The notes beneath the pieces are model-generated. The model was not told the origin of the DNA. It saw only the letters and a program-made list of their open reading frames with translations, and did no database searches. A program made the position numbers and the translations under genes. From a bacterium (GTDB taxonomy: Bacteria > Pseudomonadota > Alphaproteobacteria > Acetobacterales > Acetobacteraceae), in NCBI GenBank assembly GCA_026224825.1, contig JAMFRO010000105.1, positions 1 through 64,000 of the forward strand: a stretch of 64,000 nt of DNA, in the 5' to 3' direction. Positions 44,952-55,670 of the stretch are shown piece by piece. Position 1 is the stretch's first letter. Each line of letters opens with the position of its first letter.

Positions 44952-45515
44952 ATGAGCATGGCGACGGATGATGCGCAGATTGCCTGGAACCAGGGCTATT
45001 TGGCGCCAGGTACCGACCAGGATGCCGTGATCAAGGGGATTACCGGAGAGATCGCGGGGAAGGGGTTTGTTGTCGCCAATCTGGACAAGGTGGTGAACTG
45101 GGCACGTACCGGTAGCCTTTGGCCCATGACCTTTGGCCTGGCGTGCTGTGCGGTGGAGATGATCCATGCCTATATGCCGCGCTACGATCTCGACCGGTTC
45201 GGGATCATCCCCCGGGCCAGCCCGCGCCAGAGCGATGTGATGATTGTGGCGGGGACGCTGACCAATAAGATGGCACCGGCCTTGCGCAAGGTTTACGACC
45301 AGATGCCGGAGCCGCGCTGGGTGATCTCCATGGGCTCTTGCGCGAATGGGGGCGGGTATTATCACTATTCGTATTCCGTGGTGCGCGGCTGCGACCGCAT
45401 CGTGCCTGTGGATGTGTATGTGCCGGGCTGCCCGCCGACGGCGGAAGCGTTGGTGTATGGGATAATGCAGTTGCAGAAAAAAATTCGGCGGACGGGGACT
45501 GTATTGCGTGGCTGA
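44952..45515 (+). CDS. nuoB: NADH-quinone oxidoreductase subunit B
   Basis: 187 residues. It carries the terminal N2 iron-sulfur cluster; the ligands are in [23 protein letters not shown] and [10 protein letters not shown]. It passes electrons to quinone at the NuoB-NuoD interface. The frame extends 15 codons upstream into nuoA, but ATG 44952, 4 nt after the nuoA stop, gives the usual start. It overlaps nuoC by 8 nt. Confidence 0.97.
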   Translation: MSMATDDAQIAWNQGYLAPGTDQDAVIKGITGEIAGKGFVVANLDKVVNWARTGSLWPMTFGLACCAVEMIHAYMPRYDLDRFGIIPRASPRQSDVMIVAGTLTNKMAPALRKVYDQMPEPRWVISMGSCANGGGYYHYSYSVVRGCDRIVPVDVYVPGCPPTAEALVYGIMQLQKKIRRTGTVLRG

Positions 45516-46113
45516 CGAGAACGAGACCTCCGATCTGGAGCTTGAGGCCGTCGCGTCGCTGCCCGGCGTGACGGGCGCGCGGCGTGAGTTGGGAGAGCTG
45601 GTGGTTGATGTTGGGCGCGATGCAGGCCGGGCGTTGCTGAGCCGGCTGCGGGATGAGTTTGCCTTTGCCCAGGTGATGGATATTTGCGGTGTTGATTACC
45701 CGCAGCGCCAGCCGCGGTTTGATGTTGTTTACAATTTGCTGTCCGTCTCGCGTAATCAGCGTCTGCGCGTCATCGTGCAGACGGATGAGGCCACGCCGGT
45801 GCAGTCGGTGTCGACAGTTTGGCCGTGCGCGACCTGGTGGGAGCGTGAGGTCTGGGATTTGTTTGGCGTAAGCTTTGAAGGGCTGGCCGATCATCGCCGG
45901 ATTTTGACGGATTATAATTTTGAGGGCCATCCGCTGCGCAAGGATTTTCCGCTGACGGGCTATGTCGAAGTTCATTACGATGATGAGCGGAAAGAAGTTG
46001 TGTACGATAAGGTGCGGCTGACGCAGGAATTCCGTAATTTCGATTTCCTGTCACCATGGGAAGGCATGACATCCTTGCCAGGTGATGAGAAAGCGCATGG
46101 AGGCGGAAAATGA
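45508..46113 (+). CDS. nuoC: NADH-quinone oxidoreductase subunit C
   Basis: 201 residues, GTG start. The 30-kDa subunit motif ERETWDLFG-like (here [21 protein letters not shown], split over residues 115-135) and [15 protein letters not shown] are present. It is a separate protein rather than the NuoCD fusion of enterics. The C-terminus [13 protein letters not shown] is the alphaproteobacterial type. It overlaps nuoD by 4 nt. Confidence 0.96.
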   Translation: MADENETSDLELEAVASLPGVTGARRELGELVVDVGRDAGRALLSRLRDEFAFAQVMDICGVDYPQRQPRFDVVYNLLSVSRNQRLRVIVQTDEATPVQSVSTVWPCATWWEREVWDLFGVSFEGLADHRRILTDYNFEGHPLRKDFPLTGYVEVHYDDERKEVVYDKVRLTQEFRNFDFLSPWEGMTSLPGDEKAHGGGK

Positions 46114-47312
46114 GTGATGTGGTGGTGCCGCCGGCCAAGACGGTGGAGATTGATAGCCACACCATTAACTTCGGCCCGCAGCATCCATCCGCGCATGGTG
46201 TGCTTCGCCTGATCCTGGAAATGGATGGCGAGGTGATTGAGCGCGCCGATCCGCATATTGGCCTGCTGCACCGTGGTACGGAAAAGCTCATCGAATATAA
46301 GAGCTATTTGCAGGCGCTGCCGTATTTCGACCGGCTGGACTATGTCTCGCCGATGGCCTGTGAGCATGCGTTCGCGCTGGCGACCGAGAAGCTGCTGGGG
46401 ATTACTGTGCCGGAGCGCGCGCAATGGATTCGCGTGTTGTTTGCGGAGCTGACGCGGGTGTTGAATCACCTGCTGGGTATTTCGCATTTCGCGCTTGATT
46501 GCGGTGCTTTGACGCCGGGCCTGTGGGGTTATGAAGAGCGGGAAAAGCTCCTGGAGTTTTACGAGGCAGCATCAGGTGCGCGCTTCCATGCCAATTATTT
46601 CCGCCCCGGTGGTGTTGCCAAGGACCTGCCCGCGGGGTTGACGGATAGGATTGCGGCTTGGGCTGAAGAGTTCCCGAAATTCATTGCGGATCTTGAGCGG
46701 CTTTTGAATAACAACCGGATTTGGAAGCAGCGTGTTGTTGATATTGGTGTGATCTCTGCTGAAGATGCGCTGGCATGGGGTTTTTCTGGTCCCAGCCTAC
46801 GTGCATCCGGCGTGGCGTGGGATCTGCGCCGCGCGCAGCCTTACGATAAATATGCCGAGGTTGAGTTTGAGGTGGCTGTTGGCAGGCATGGCGATTGCTA
46901 TGACCGCTACCTCGTGCGCATGGCGGAGATGCGTGAGAGCGTGAAAATCGTCAAGCAGTGCCTGGCGAAAATGAAACCTGGGCCGGTCAAGGTGCAGGAC
47001 CGCAAGTTTACGCCGCCGACGCGGGCTGAGATGAAGCATTCGATGGAAGCGTTGATCCATCACTTCAAGCTTTACACCGAGGGCTATCATGTGCCCGCGG
47101 GGGCAACCTATACGGCGGTTGAAGCGCCGAAGGGTGAGTTTGCGGTCTATCTGATTTCGGACGGGACGAACCGGCCGTATCGCTGCAAAATCCGGGCGAC
47201 CGGTTTTTCGCATCTGCAAGCGACGGATAAATTGTGCAAGGGGCATATGCTGGCAGATATGGTGGCGATTCTTGGGTCCTTGGACATTGTGTTTGGCGAG
47301 ATTGACCGGTGA
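46110..47312 (+). CDS. nuoD: NADH-quinone oxidoreductase subunit D
   Basis: 400 residues, 49-kDa subunit. The quinone-site histidine region [20 protein letters not shown] is near residue 25, [15 protein letters not shown] follows, and the C-terminal DIVFGEIDR is the family end. It forms the quinone cavity with NuoB. It overlaps nuoC and nuoE by 4 nt on each side, indicating tight translational coupling. Confidence 0.97.
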   Translation: MSDVVVPPAKTVEIDSHTINFGPQHPSAHGVLRLILEMDGEVIERADPHIGLLHRGTEKLIEYKSYLQALPYFDRLDYVSPMACEHAFALATEKLLGITVPERAQWIRVLFAELTRVLNHLLGISHFALDCGALTPGLWGYEEREKLLEFYEAASGARFHANYFRPGGVAKDLPAGLTDRIAAWAEEFPKFIADLERLLNNNRIWKQRVVDIGVISAEDALAWGFSGPSLRASGVAWDLRRAQPYDKYAEVEFEVAVGRHGDCYDRYLVRMAEMRESVKIVKQCLAKMKPGPVKVQDRKFTPPTRAEMKHSMEALIHHFKLYTEGYHVPAGATYTAVEAPKGEFAVYLISDGTNRPYRCKIRATGFSHLQATDKLCKGHMLADMVAILGSLDIVFGEIDR

Positions 47313-47932
47313 ATAGACAGGTGGAACCTCAGCATTTCGAATTTGATGCGGCTGCCGAGGCGGAAGTGGCCAAGGCGATTGCGCTGTACCCGCCGGGCAA
47401 GCAGATGAGTGCGGTGAAGACGTTGCTGGATATCGCACAGCGGCAGATGGGCCGGGAAACTGGGTCGGCTTGGGTGCCGCGGGTGGCGATGGATGTGGTG
47501 GCGAAGCGCCTTGGCGTTGCGCCGATCCGCGTTTACGAGAACGCAACATTCTATACGATGTTCAATGCCCGGCCGATTGGCAAATATCATCTGCAGCTTT
47601 GTACGACGACGCCGTGTTGGCTGCGTGGTTCGGATGATGTTGTGAGTGCCTGTAAGAAGATCAGCGGTATTGCGAATTTTGGACAGACGAGCGCTGATGG
47701 TCTGTTCACTTTGACGGAAGCCGAGTGTTTGGGCGCGTGCGTGAATGCGCCGATTTTGCAGATTAACGATGATTATTACGAAGACGTAAATGGTGAGCGT
47801 GCAGAAGCGTTGCTGAATAAATTGAAGGCGGGTGAGGCTTTACCCCCGCCCGGTTCGACCATCGGGCGCCAAGCTTCCGCGCCGATTACAAACCAAACCA
47901 CACTTCTTCCTGCCACCGGCCCGGCGGAGTAA
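47309..47932 (+). CDS. nuoE: NADH-quinone oxidoreductase subunit E
   Basis: 207 residues, GTG start overlapping nuoD. The 24-kDa subunit holds the N1a [2Fe-2S] cluster; the four cysteines are in CTTTPC and [12 protein letters not shown]-terminal extension of about 30 residues after the thioredoxin-like fold is Pro/Thr-rich and probably flexible. nuoF starts 2 nt later. Confidence 0.96.
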   Translation: MNRQVEPQHFEFDAAAEAEVAKAIALYPPGKQMSAVKTLLDIAQRQMGRETGSAWVPRVAMDVVAKRLGVAPIRVYENATFYTMFNARPIGKYHLQLCTTTPCWLRGSDDVVSACKKISGIANFGQTSADGLFTLTEAECLGACVNAPILQINDDYYEDVNGERAEALLNKLKAGEALPPPGSTIGRQASAPITNQTTLLPATGPAE

Positions 47933-47934
47933 CC

Positions 47935-49230
47935 ATGCTGAACGATTCAGACAGAATCTATAAAAATCTCTACGGCCAGATGGATTGGCGGCTGGAGGCT
48001 GCGCGTGCGCGCGGCGATTGGGAGGGCACGGCAGAGATTTTGGCGAAGGGCCGGGACGTGATTGTTGAGGAGGTGAAAGCCTCCGGCATGCGCGGCCGCG
48101 GCGGTGCTGGCTTCCCCACGGGTCTGAAGTGGTCGTTCATGCCCAAGCAGAGCGATGGACGGCCGAGCTATCTTGTCGTCAATGCGGATGAGAGCGAGCC
48201 TGGTACCTGCAAGGATCGTGACATTATCCGGCATGAGCCGCATAAGTTGATTGAGGGCTGTTTGATTGCTGGTTTTGCCATGGGTGCAAACACCGGCTTC
48301 ATCTATATTCGTGGCGAATATTATAACGAGGCGCAGCGGCTGCAGGCGGCGATTGATGAAGCCTATGCGGCTGGCCTGCTGGGCAAGAATGCTGCAGGTT
48401 CCGGCTGGGATTTCGACCTCGTGCTGCAGCGTGGCGCCGGCGCTTATATTTGCGGTGAGGAATCCGCGATGCTGGAAAGCCTCGAGGGCAAGAAGGGCAT
48501 GCCGCGGATGAAGCCGCCTTTCCCTGCCGCCATGGGGCTGTATGGCTGCCCGACGACGGTGAATAATGTTGAGACCATTGCGGGTGTGCCGACGATTTTG
48601 CGGCGCGGTGCGGCGTGGTTCTCCGCACTTGGGCGGCCGAAGAATTCGGGCACGAAAATTTTCTGTATTTCGGGTCATGTCAATAATCCTTGCAATGTTG
48701 AGGAAGAGTTGGGCATTCCACTGAAAGAGCTGATCGATAAACATGCCGGTGGTGTGCGCGGCGGCTGGGATAATCTGCAGGCGATCATTCCCGGTGGCGC
48801 TTCCTCGCCAATCCTGAACAAGGAAATGGCCGAGGCGCAGTTGATGGATTTTGATTCGCTCGCCGCGGTAAAGAGCATGCTGGGCTCTGGTGCCATCATT
48901 GTCTTGGACAAATCCGCTGATGTGGTGAAGGCGATCTGGCGTCTGTCCAAATTCTTCAAGCATGAGAGCTGCGGCCAATGCACGCCGTGCCGCGAGGGCA
49001 CGGGCTGGATGATGCGGATGATGGATCGCGTTGTGCAGAACAAGGCGAGCATGGCTGATCTTGGGTTGCTGGAGCAGGTGACGACGCAGGTTGCAGGGCA
49101 TACGATTTGCGCCTTCGGGGAGGCGGCCTCCTGGCCGATTCAGGGCATGATGCGTGCCTTCCGCCCCATGGTTGAACAGCGTACAATCGATTATCAGCCG
49201 CCCCCGGCAATACCGCAGGCGGCGGAGTAG
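47935..49230 (+). CDS. nuoF: NADH-quinone oxidoreductase subunit F
   Basis: 431 residues, 51-kDa subunit that binds NADH, FMN and the N3 [4Fe-4S] cluster. [17 protein letters not shown] is the FMN/NADH site near residue 57. The cluster ligands are in [15 protein letters not shown] and TICAFG near residues 345 and 390. It is the electron entry point of complex I. Confidence 0.97.
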   Translation: MLNDSDRIYKNLYGQMDWRLEAARARGDWEGTAEILAKGRDVIVEEVKASGMRGRGGAGFPTGLKWSFMPKQSDGRPSYLVVNADESEPGTCKDRDIIRHEPHKLIEGCLIAGFAMGANTGFIYIRGEYYNEAQRLQAAIDEAYAAGLLGKNAAGSGWDFDLVLQRGAGAYICGEESAMLESLEGKKGMPRMKPPFPAAMGLYGCPTTVNNVETIAGVPTILRRGAAWFSALGRPKNSGTKIFCISGHVNNPCNVEEELGIPLKELIDKHAGGVRGGWDNLQAIIPGGASSPILNKEMAEAQLMDFDSLAAVKSMLGSGAIIVLDKSADVVKAIWRLSKFFKHESCGQCTPCREGTGWMMRMMDRVVQNKASMADLGLLEQVTTQVAGHTICAFGEAASWPIQGMMRAFRPMVEQRTIDYQPPPAIPQAAE

Positions 49231-49233
49231 GTC

Positions 49234-51288
49234 ATGGCAAAAGTCACTGTTGACGGCATTGAAGTTGAGGTTGCCAACGGCTCTACCGTGCTGCAGGCGG
49301 CTGAGGCCGCCGGTGTGGAAATTCCCCGTTTCTGCTACCATGAACGGCTTTCCGTGGCTGGCAATTGCCGCATGTGCCTGGTGGAAATTGAGAAGATGCC
49401 GCCGCGCCCGCAGGCTTCCTGCGCGCTGCCGGTGGCGGATGGCATGGTTGTGCATACCGATACGGAAATGGTGCGTAAGGCACGCCGGGGGGTGATGGAG
49501 TTTCTGCTTATCAACCACCCGCTCGACTGCCCGATTTGCGACCAGGGCGGTGAGTGCGATTTGCAGGATGAGGCGGTCAGCTATGGCCGGGATCATTCGC
49601 GTTATGATGAAGGCAAGCGTGCCGTGGCGCAGCCCGATTGGGGGCCGCTGGTTAAGACGACGATGACGCGCTGCATCCATTGCACGCGCTGCGTCCGTTT
49701 TACGTCGGAAGTGGCGGGTGTGCCGGAGCTGGGGGCGACCTCGCGCGGCGAAACGACGGAAATCGGCACTTATGTGCAGAAGGCGCTTAGTTCCGAACTT
49801 TCCGGCAATATTATTGATCTTTGCCCGGTGGGGGCGCTGACCTCCAAGCCTTATGCGTTTACGGCGCGGCCGTGGGAGCTGCGTAAGACCGATAGCGTGG
49901 ATGTGCTGGATGCCGTGGGCGCGAATATTCGCGTGGATGCGCGTGGCGCAGAAGTGTTGCGGATTTTGCCGCGCATGAATGATGATGTGAATGAGGAATG
50001 GCTTGGTGATAAATCGCGGTTTGCGGTTGATGGGTTGAAGCGTCGCCGTTTGGACCGGCCCTGGCTGCGCGAGAATGGCAAATTGCGTGCGGCGAGCTGG
50101 GAAGAAGCGTTTGCGGCGATTGCCGGGCGGGTGAAGGCGGTGGCCCCCGACAGGCTGGGTGCCATTGCCGGCGACCAATGCGATGTTGAGAGTTTGTTGG
50201 CGTTGAAAGGGTTTTTCACGGCGCTTGGCTCGGAGAATCTGGATTGTCGGCAGGATGGCGCGGTTTTCGATGCTTCTCGCCGTAGTTTTTATCTATTCAA
50301 CACGACCATCGCCGGGATTGAAGACGCCGATGCGCTGCTGATCATCGGCAGCAATCCGCGCCATGAGGCGCCGGTTTTGAATGCACGGATACGTAAGCGC
50401 TGGCTGGCGGGCGGGTTTACGGCTGGGGTGATTGGGGCGGAGCATGATCTGACCTATCCGGCCGCGCAGGTTGGTTTTGGGCCGGATGCGATTGCGGCTT
50501 TGCTAGATGGTAAGCATCCGTTTGCTGAAACCCTAAGCGCGGCCAAGACGCCTATGATTATTCTCGGTGCTGGCGTTCTGGCGCGCCCCGATGGTGCTGC
50601 CATTCATGCGGCGGCATGGCAGTTGGCGCTGAAATATAACATGCTGAATGCGGAATGGCATGGGTTTAACCTTTTGCACCATGCCGCGGCGCGGGCAGGG
50701 GCGTTGGATGTCGGCTTCCTGCCGGGTGCGAACGGCAAGACGACCGCGCAGATGTTGAATGATGGTGTGGATGTGCTGTGGCTACAGGGGGCTGATGAGC
50801 TCGATGTCGCTGCAATCGGCGCTAAGACTTTTGTGATCTATCAGGGGCATCATGGGGATGCCGGGGCGGCGCGGGCGGATGTGATCCTGCCGGGTGCGGC
50901 TTATACGGAAAAAGACGGCACCTATGTGAATACGGAAGGCCGTGTGCAGTCGGGTTTTATGGCCGTAAAGGCGCCTGGCGATGCGCGTGAGGATTGGCGG
51001 ATTATCCGGGCCCTCAGCGCTTATCTGGGCCATGCACTGCCCTATGACACGCTGCAGGAGCTGCGCGCGCATTTGGCGGCCAATTATCCTGTGTTCGCGG
51101 CGGATTTCCACAGGTTTGCGGGCACTGATACGGTGGCGCCGGCTGGGGATGCTGCGGCGATCAGCAGCGCGGCGTTTGTGCCGGTGTTCGAGAATTACTA
51201 CCAGACGGACGCCGTCAGCCGCGCCAGCCCCACCATGGCGGCCTGTGTGGCGGCGCATGCGCCGGCTGTGGCGGAGGCCGCGGAATGA
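49234..51288 (+). CDS. nuoG: NADH-quinone oxidoreductase subunit G
   Basis: 684 residues, 75-kDa subunit. The N-terminal [2Fe-2S] domain has [18 protein letters not shown], the His/Cys cluster [15 protein letters not shown] and the [4Fe-4S] motif [10 protein letters not shown] followed by DLCPVGAL. The remaining two thirds is a molybdopterin-oxidoreductase-like domain that has lost its cofactor role. It overlaps nuoH by 4 nt. Confidence 0.96.
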   Translation: MAKVTVDGIEVEVANGSTVLQAAEAAGVEIPRFCYHERLSVAGNCRMCLVEIEKMPPRPQASCALPVADGMVVHTDTEMVRKARRGVMEFLLINHPLDCPICDQGGECDLQDEAVSYGRDHSRYDEGKRAVAQPDWGPLVKTTMTRCIHCTRCVRFTSEVAGVPELGATSRGETTEIGTYVQKALSSELSGNIIDLCPVGALTSKPYAFTARPWELRKTDSVDVLDAVGANIRVDARGAEVLRILPRMNDDVNEEWLGDKSRFAVDGLKRRRLDRPWLRENGKLRAASWEEAFAAIAGRVKAVAPDRLGAIAGDQCDVESLLALKGFFTALGSENLDCRQDGAVFDASRRSFYLFNTTIAGIEDADALLIIGSNPRHEAPVLNARIRKRWLAGGFTAGVIGAEHDLTYPAAQVGFGPDAIAALLDGKHPFAETLSAAKTPMIILGAGVLARPDGAAIHAAAWQLALKYNMLNAEWHGFNLLHHAAARAGALDVGFLPGANGKTTAQMLNDGVDVLWLQGADELDVAAIGAKTFVIYQGHHGDAGAARADVILPGAAYTEKDGTYVNTEGRVQSGFMAVKAPGDAREDWRIIRALSAYLGHALPYDTLQELRAHLAANYPVFAADFHRFAGTDTVAPAGDAAAISSAAFVPVFENYYQTDAVSRASPTMAACVAAHAPAVAEAAE

Positions 51289-52298
51289 GCGGGTTTTTCC
51301 AAACTGATCTGGGGATCGTGATCCTCACTTTGGCGGAGTCGTTGGCGCTGATTGTGCCGCTGCTCATCGGTGTTGCTTATCTGACCTTGTTCGAACGCAA
51401 GGTGATGGGCGCCATGCAACTGCGCAAGGGGCCCAATATTGTTGGCCCGTTCGGGCTTTGGCAGCCCTTTGCCGATGCGCTGAAGATGTTGTTCAAGGAG
51501 ACGATCATTCCGACTGGTTCGGATCGGTTACTCTTTATGATTGCGCCGATGATCACTTTTGGTCTGGCCGTGGTGGCCTGGGCGGTGATCCCGGTGAACA
51601 ACCATTGGGCGATTGCCGATATCAATGTCGGCATTCTGTACCTTTTCGCGATTTCCTCGCTCGGCGTGTATGGCATCATCATCGCCGGCTGGGCGAGCAA
51701 TTCCAAATACGCCTTCCTCGGCGCGCTGCGCAGTGCGGCGCAGATGGTGTCCTATGAAGTTTCGATGGGCTTTATCATTGTCACGGTGCTGGTTTGTGTC
51801 GGCAGTCTGAACCTTAATGATATTGTAATGGCGCAGCGCCATGTCTGGTTCGCCATCCCGCTGTTTCCGCTGTTCATCATCTTCTTTATCTCAGGGCTGG
51901 CAGAGACCAACCGCGCGCCGTTCGATTTGGCGGAAGGTGAGTCGGAGATCGTCGCGGGCTTCTTCGTTGAATATAGCGCCATGTCCTTCGCGCTGTTCTT
52001 CTTGGGTGAATACGCGAATATGATCTTGATCAGCGCCATGACGACGACGCTGTTTCTGGGCGGCTGGTTGCCACTGTTCCATTGTGCCCCGTTTACGTGG
52101 CTTCCAGGTCCCTTCTGGTTCCTGGGCAAGGTTCTGTTCTGCCTGTTTGTCTTCGTATGGGTGCGCGCAACGCTGCCCCGCTTGCGCTACGACCAGCTCA
52201 TGGCTTTGGGCTGGAAAGTGTTTTTGCCGATTACCCTGGTCTATCTCGTGGCCGTGGCCGGCGTGTTGGAATATTTAGGGTGGCTGCCCAATGCATGA
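51285..52298 (+). CDS. nuoH: NADH-quinone oxidoreductase subunit H
   Basis: 337 residues with eight membrane helices. [23 protein letters not shown] near residue 45 and the loop [21 protein letters not shown] near residue 205 are the conserved ND1 motifs lining the quinone tunnel. It joins the proton-pumping arm to the redox arm. Confidence 0.97.
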   Translation: MSGFFQTDLGIVILTLAESLALIVPLLIGVAYLTLFERKVMGAMQLRKGPNIVGPFGLWQPFADALKMLFKETIIPTGSDRLLFMIAPMITFGLAVVAWAVIPVNNHWAIADINVGILYLFAISSLGVYGIIIAGWASNSKYAFLGALRSAAQMVSYEVSMGFIIVTVLVCVGSLNLNDIVMAQRHVWFAIPLFPLFIIFFISGLAETNRAPFDLAEGESEIVAGFFVEYSAMSFALFFLGEYANMILISAMTTTLFLGGWLPLFHCAPFTWLPGPFWFLGKVLFCLFVFVWVRATLPRLRYDQLMALGWKVFLPITLVYLVAVAGVLEYLGWLPNA

Positions 52299-52307
52299 GG
52301 TTGCACA

Positions 52308-52796
52308 ATGAATCGTTTGGGCCGGATGGCATGGGGGCTGGTGCTCTGGGAAATTCTCAGTGGCATGGCTTTGACCTTGAAGACGTTCTTCGGGCCCAAG
52401 GCCACCATCAACTATCCTTATGAGAAGAACCCGACGAGCGCGCGCTTCAAAGGCGAGCATGCGTTGCGGCGGTACCCGAATGGCGAAGAGCGCTGCATTG
52501 CGTGCAAGCTCTGCGAGGCCGTGTGCCCGGCTCAGGCCATCACCATCGAGGCTGAGCCCCGTGACGATGGCTCGCGCCGCACGACGCGCTATGACATCGA
52601 CATGACCAAATGCATCTATTGTGGGTTGTGCGAAGAGGCCTGCCCGGTGGATGCGATTGTCGAGGGCCCGAATTTTGAATTCGCGACGGAAACGCGCGAA
52701 GAGTTGCTGTACGACAAGGCCAAGCTGCTTGATAACGGCGACCGGTGGGAACCGGAGCTGGCCAAGCGGCTGGAACTCGATGCCCCTTACCGGTAA
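52308..52796 (+). CDS. nuoI: NADH-quinone oxidoreductase subunit I
   Basis: 162 residues, the 23-kDa ferredoxin-like subunit with clusters N6a and N6b. Two Cys motifs are visible: [17 protein letters not shown] and [17 protein letters not shown]. It carries electrons from NuoG towards N2. It follows nuoH after 9 nt. Confidence 0.97.
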   Translation: MNRLGRMAWGLVLWEILSGMALTLKTFFGPKATINYPYEKNPTSARFKGEHALRRYPNGEERCIACKLCEAVCPAQAITIEAEPRDDGSRRTTRYDIDMTKCIYCGLCEEACPVDAIVEGPNFEFATETREELLYDKAKLLDNGDRWEPELAKRLELDAPYR

Positions 52797-52805
52797 ACGC
52801 CAGAA

Positions 52806-53435
52806 ATGATCGCCAACCTCGCCTTTGACTTTTTTTCGCTGATCCTGCTGACCTCGGCCGTGATGGTCGTGACCAGCCGCAACCCCGTGCATGCGGTGTT
52901 GTTTCTGATCCTGGCCTTCATCAATGCCGCCGTTCTGTTTCTGTTGGCGGGGGCGGAGTTTCTCGCGTTTATTCTGGCCATTGTCTATGTCGGCGCGGTC
53001 GCGGTGCTGTTCCTGTTTGTGGTGATGATGCTGGATGTGGATTTTGCGGCCTGGCGCGAAGGGTTTCAGCGCTATGCCCCAATTGGCGCGCTGGTGGCAC
53101 TCGTATTGTTCGTGGAACTGGCCGTGGTTGTCGCGGGCTGGACCATTGCGCCCGCCGCACCGGCGGCGCGGATGTTTCCGACGCCGGACAATGTTACAAA
53201 CACTGTGGCGCTTGGCAGCCTGATTTATACAAGCTATCTGCCGCTGTTTCAGTTGTCGGGCATCATCCTGCTGGTGGCCATGATCGGCGCGATTGTGTTG
53301 ACGCATCGGGACCGTAAGCGGGCGAAGACGCAGAATCTTTCCGCGCAGCATGCGCGTAGGCCTGAGGATACGCTGGTGATGGTGTCGGCCAAATTGAATG
53401 AAGGTGCGACGTTGCCAGAGAAGGAGATTCTGTGA
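52806..53435 (+). CDS. nuoJ: NADH-quinone oxidoreductase subunit J
   Basis: 209 residues with five membrane helices, ND6 type. [22 protein letters not shown] and the pi-bulge helix [21 protein letters not shown] are the conserved parts that couple quinone reduction to pumping. The C-terminal 45 residues are hydrophilic and less conserved. The stop overlaps the next start. Confidence 0.95.
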   Translation: MIANLAFDFFSLILLTSAVMVVTSRNPVHAVLFLILAFINAAVLFLLAGAEFLAFILAIVYVGAVAVLFLFVVMMLDVDFAAWREGFQRYAPIGALVALVLFVELAVVVAGWTIAPAAPAARMFPTPDNVTNTVALGSLIYTSYLPLFQLSGIILLVAMIGAIVLTHRDRKRAKTQNLSAQHARRPEDTLVMVSAKLNEGATLPEKEIL

Positions 53436-53743
53436 TGCTGGTTCCTCTGTCACATTATCTGGTTGTTGCTGGGCTGCTGCTGGTGATCGGTATCTTCGGG
53501 ATATTCATGAACCGCAAGAATATCATCGTTATCCTGATGTCGATCGAGTTGATCCTGCTGGCGGCGAATTTGAATTTCGTGGCGTTTTCGGGCGCCTTGC
53601 ACGATATGGTCGGGCAGGTGTTCACCATGTTCGTGCTGACCGTGGCAGCCGCTGAATCGGCCATTGGTCTGGCCATTCTCGTTATCTATTTCCGCAATCG
53701 TGGCTCGATCGAGGTCGAGGACGTGACGTTGATGAAGGGTTGA
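53435..53743 (+). CDS. nuoK: NADH-quinone oxidoreductase subunit K
   Basis: 102 residues with three membrane helices, ND4L type. [23 protein letters not shown] and the acidic helices [18 protein letters not shown] and [20 protein letters not shown] carry the conserved Glu residues of the half-channel. The start may be GTG 53432 or ATG 53435. nuoL starts 1 nt after the stop. Confidence 0.96.
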   Translation: MLVPLSHYLVVAGLLLVIGIFGIFMNRKNIIVILMSIELILLAANLNFVAFSGALHDMVGQVFTMFVLTVAAAESAIGLAILVIYFRNRGSIEVEDVTLMKG

Positions 53744-53744
53744 T

Positions 53745-55667
53745 ATGCTCACGCTAATCGCCGTCTTTGCCCCGCTGCTCGGTGCCGTTCTGGCCGGGGT
53801 GGCGCGTCCGTTCATAGGCAAGCATCTTGCTGTTGGGGCCAGTGTTTTATCGCTGGTGGTGTCCGCCGTGGCTGGCGTGGGTACGCTTGCGGCCGGGTTG
53901 CAGCATGGCATTGCCGCACCTGTGCATATTACGACATGGGTTTCCGTTGGGAATTTTACGGCTGATTGGTCGCTGCGCCAGGATATGCTGAGCCTGACCA
54001 TGGTGGCGATGGTGAGCGTGGTGTCCATGCTCATCCATGTCTATTCCGTGGGCTATATGGCGCATGACAAGACGATGCCGCGGTTTTTTGCCTATATGTC
54101 GCTGTTCACCTTTGCCATGCTCATGCTGGTTACGGCGAATAATCTGCTGCAGTTGTTTTTTGGCTGGGAGGGCGTCGGGCTCGTCTCCTATTTGCTGATT
54201 GGTTATTGGTATGAGAAGCCATCAGCCAATGCCGCGGCGATAAAAGCGTTCATCGTGAACCGGGTTGGCGATGTCGGCTTCGCGGTTGGTATCGCGCTCA
54301 CTTATTATGTGTTTGGCACCATCTCTTTCGATGGGATTTTTGGCGCGGCTGCGTCACATGCGGGGGATGGCTATCGCTTGTTCGGCACGAATTTCCCGGT
54401 GCTGGAGGTCGTCGCAATCCTGCTGTTCATCGGTGCCATGGGTAAGTCCGCGCAGATTTTTCTGCACACCTGGCTGGCGGATGCGATGGAAGGTCCGACG
54501 CCGATTTCCGCTCTGATCCATGCTGCTACGATGGTTGCCGCCGGGGTGTTCATGATCGTGCGTATGTCGCCGGTGATCGATCAGGCGCCGGTGGCGATGC
54601 AGTTCATCACGATCATCGGGGCAAGTACGGCTTTGTTTGCCGGCACCATTGGCTGCGTGCAGAACGACATCAAGCGCATCATCGCCTACTCCACCTGTTC
54701 GCAGTTGGGCTATATGTTCCTGGCGGCTGGCGTCGGCGCCTATCCGGTGGCGATGTTCCATCTCATCGACCATGCCTTCTTCAAGGCGCTGCTGTTTTTG
54801 GCGGCGGGCTCAGTGATCCATGCAATGTCCGATGAGCAGGACATCAGGCTGATGGGCGGCATTGCCCGGAAATTGCCGGTGACCTGGCTGATGATGTTGT
54901 TCGGCGCGCTGGCACTGGCCGGTATCTGGCCTTTCGCCGGCTATTACTCAAAAGATGCGATTTTGGACGCCGCTTATGCGGTCAATTCGCCGGTTGGCTA
55001 TTATGGCTGGGCCTGTGGTGTGATCACGGCGGGGCTGACGGCCTTTTACATCTTCCGGCTTTTCATTCTCACTTTCCACGGTACGTCGCGCGCGCCCAAG
55101 CATGTGCTGGAACATGTGCATGAAAGCCCGCTGGTGATGCTGGCGCCGCTGGTGGTGTTGGCATTCGGGGCTCTGGGTAGCGGCTATATTCTGCATACGG
55201 ATTTCATAGGCACGAATTTTGCCGGCTTCTGGGGCGCCAGTATTCAGGATCCGGCCAGTTCGCCGATGCTGCGGCTTGAGTCCGATCCGGCCTGGGTGGC
55301 GATCGCGCCGTTGGCGATGGGGATACTGGGTATTGCCGTGGCGATATTGTTCTATGTGCTGGTGCCGGCACTGCCGGGGGCACTTTCGCAGCGTTTTGGC
55401 GGGGTGTACCGCTTCCTGCTCAACAAATGGTATTTCGATGAGGTCTATGACGCGCTGCTGGTACGCCCTGCTTTGCGCCTGGCCAAATTCGCTTGGCATT
55501 CCGGTGACGAGCAGTTCATCGATGGGATTCCGAGCTTGCTAACCACGCTGACGTCGGATGCCTCAACGCAGACGGTGAAGCTGCAAACCGGCTCTATCGC
55601 GCTTTATGCCTTTGTGATGCTGATCGGCCTGCTCGGCTTCCTCAGCCTCTTTCTCTGGGTGAGATAG
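53745..55667 (+). CDS. nuoL: NADH-quinone oxidoreductase subunit L
   Basis: 640 residues, the largest antiporter-like subunit (ND5). FFGWEGVGLVSYLLIGYWYEKPSA, the HAATMVAAGVFMIVR helix with the central residue, and the DIKRIIAYSTCSQLGYMF motif are present. The C-terminal part includes the long lateral helix. It forms one of the proton channels at the far end of the membrane arm. Confidence 0.97.
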   Translation: MLTLIAVFAPLLGAVLAGVARPFIGKHLAVGASVLSLVVSAVAGVGTLAAGLQHGIAAPVHITTWVSVGNFTADWSLRQDMLSLTMVAMVSVVSMLIHVYSVGYMAHDKTMPRFFAYMSLFTFAMLMLVTANNLLQLFFGWEGVGLVSYLLIGYWYEKPSANAAAIKAFIVNRVGDVGFAVGIALTYYVFGTISFDGIFGAAASHAGDGYRLFGTNFPVLEVVAILLFIGAMGKSAQIFLHTWLADAMEGPTPISALIHAATMVAAGVFMIVRMSPVIDQAPVAMQFITIIGASTALFAGTIGCVQNDIKRIIAYSTCSQLGYMFLAAGVGAYPVAMFHLIDHAFFKALLFLAAGSVIHAMSDEQDIRLMGGIARKLPVTWLMMLFGALALAGIWPFAGYYSKDAILDAAYAVNSPVGYYGWACGVITAGLTAFYIFRLFILTFHGTSRAPKHVLEHVHESPLVMLAPLVVLAFGALGSGYILHTDFIGTNFAGFWGASIQDPASSPMLRLESDPAWVAIAPLAMGILGIAVAILFYVLVPALPGALSQRFGGVYRFLLNKWYFDEVYDALLVRPALRLAKFAWHSGDEQFIDGIPSLLTTLTSDASTQTVKLQTGSIALYAFVMLIGLLGFLSLFLWVR

Positions 55668-55670
55668 ACC

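Noticed and set aside
47947-50178. A 743-codon open frame on the - strand opposite nuoF and nuoG
   Set aside because: It is fully antisense to complex I genes with clear iron-sulfur motifs; the antisense product shows no family features.
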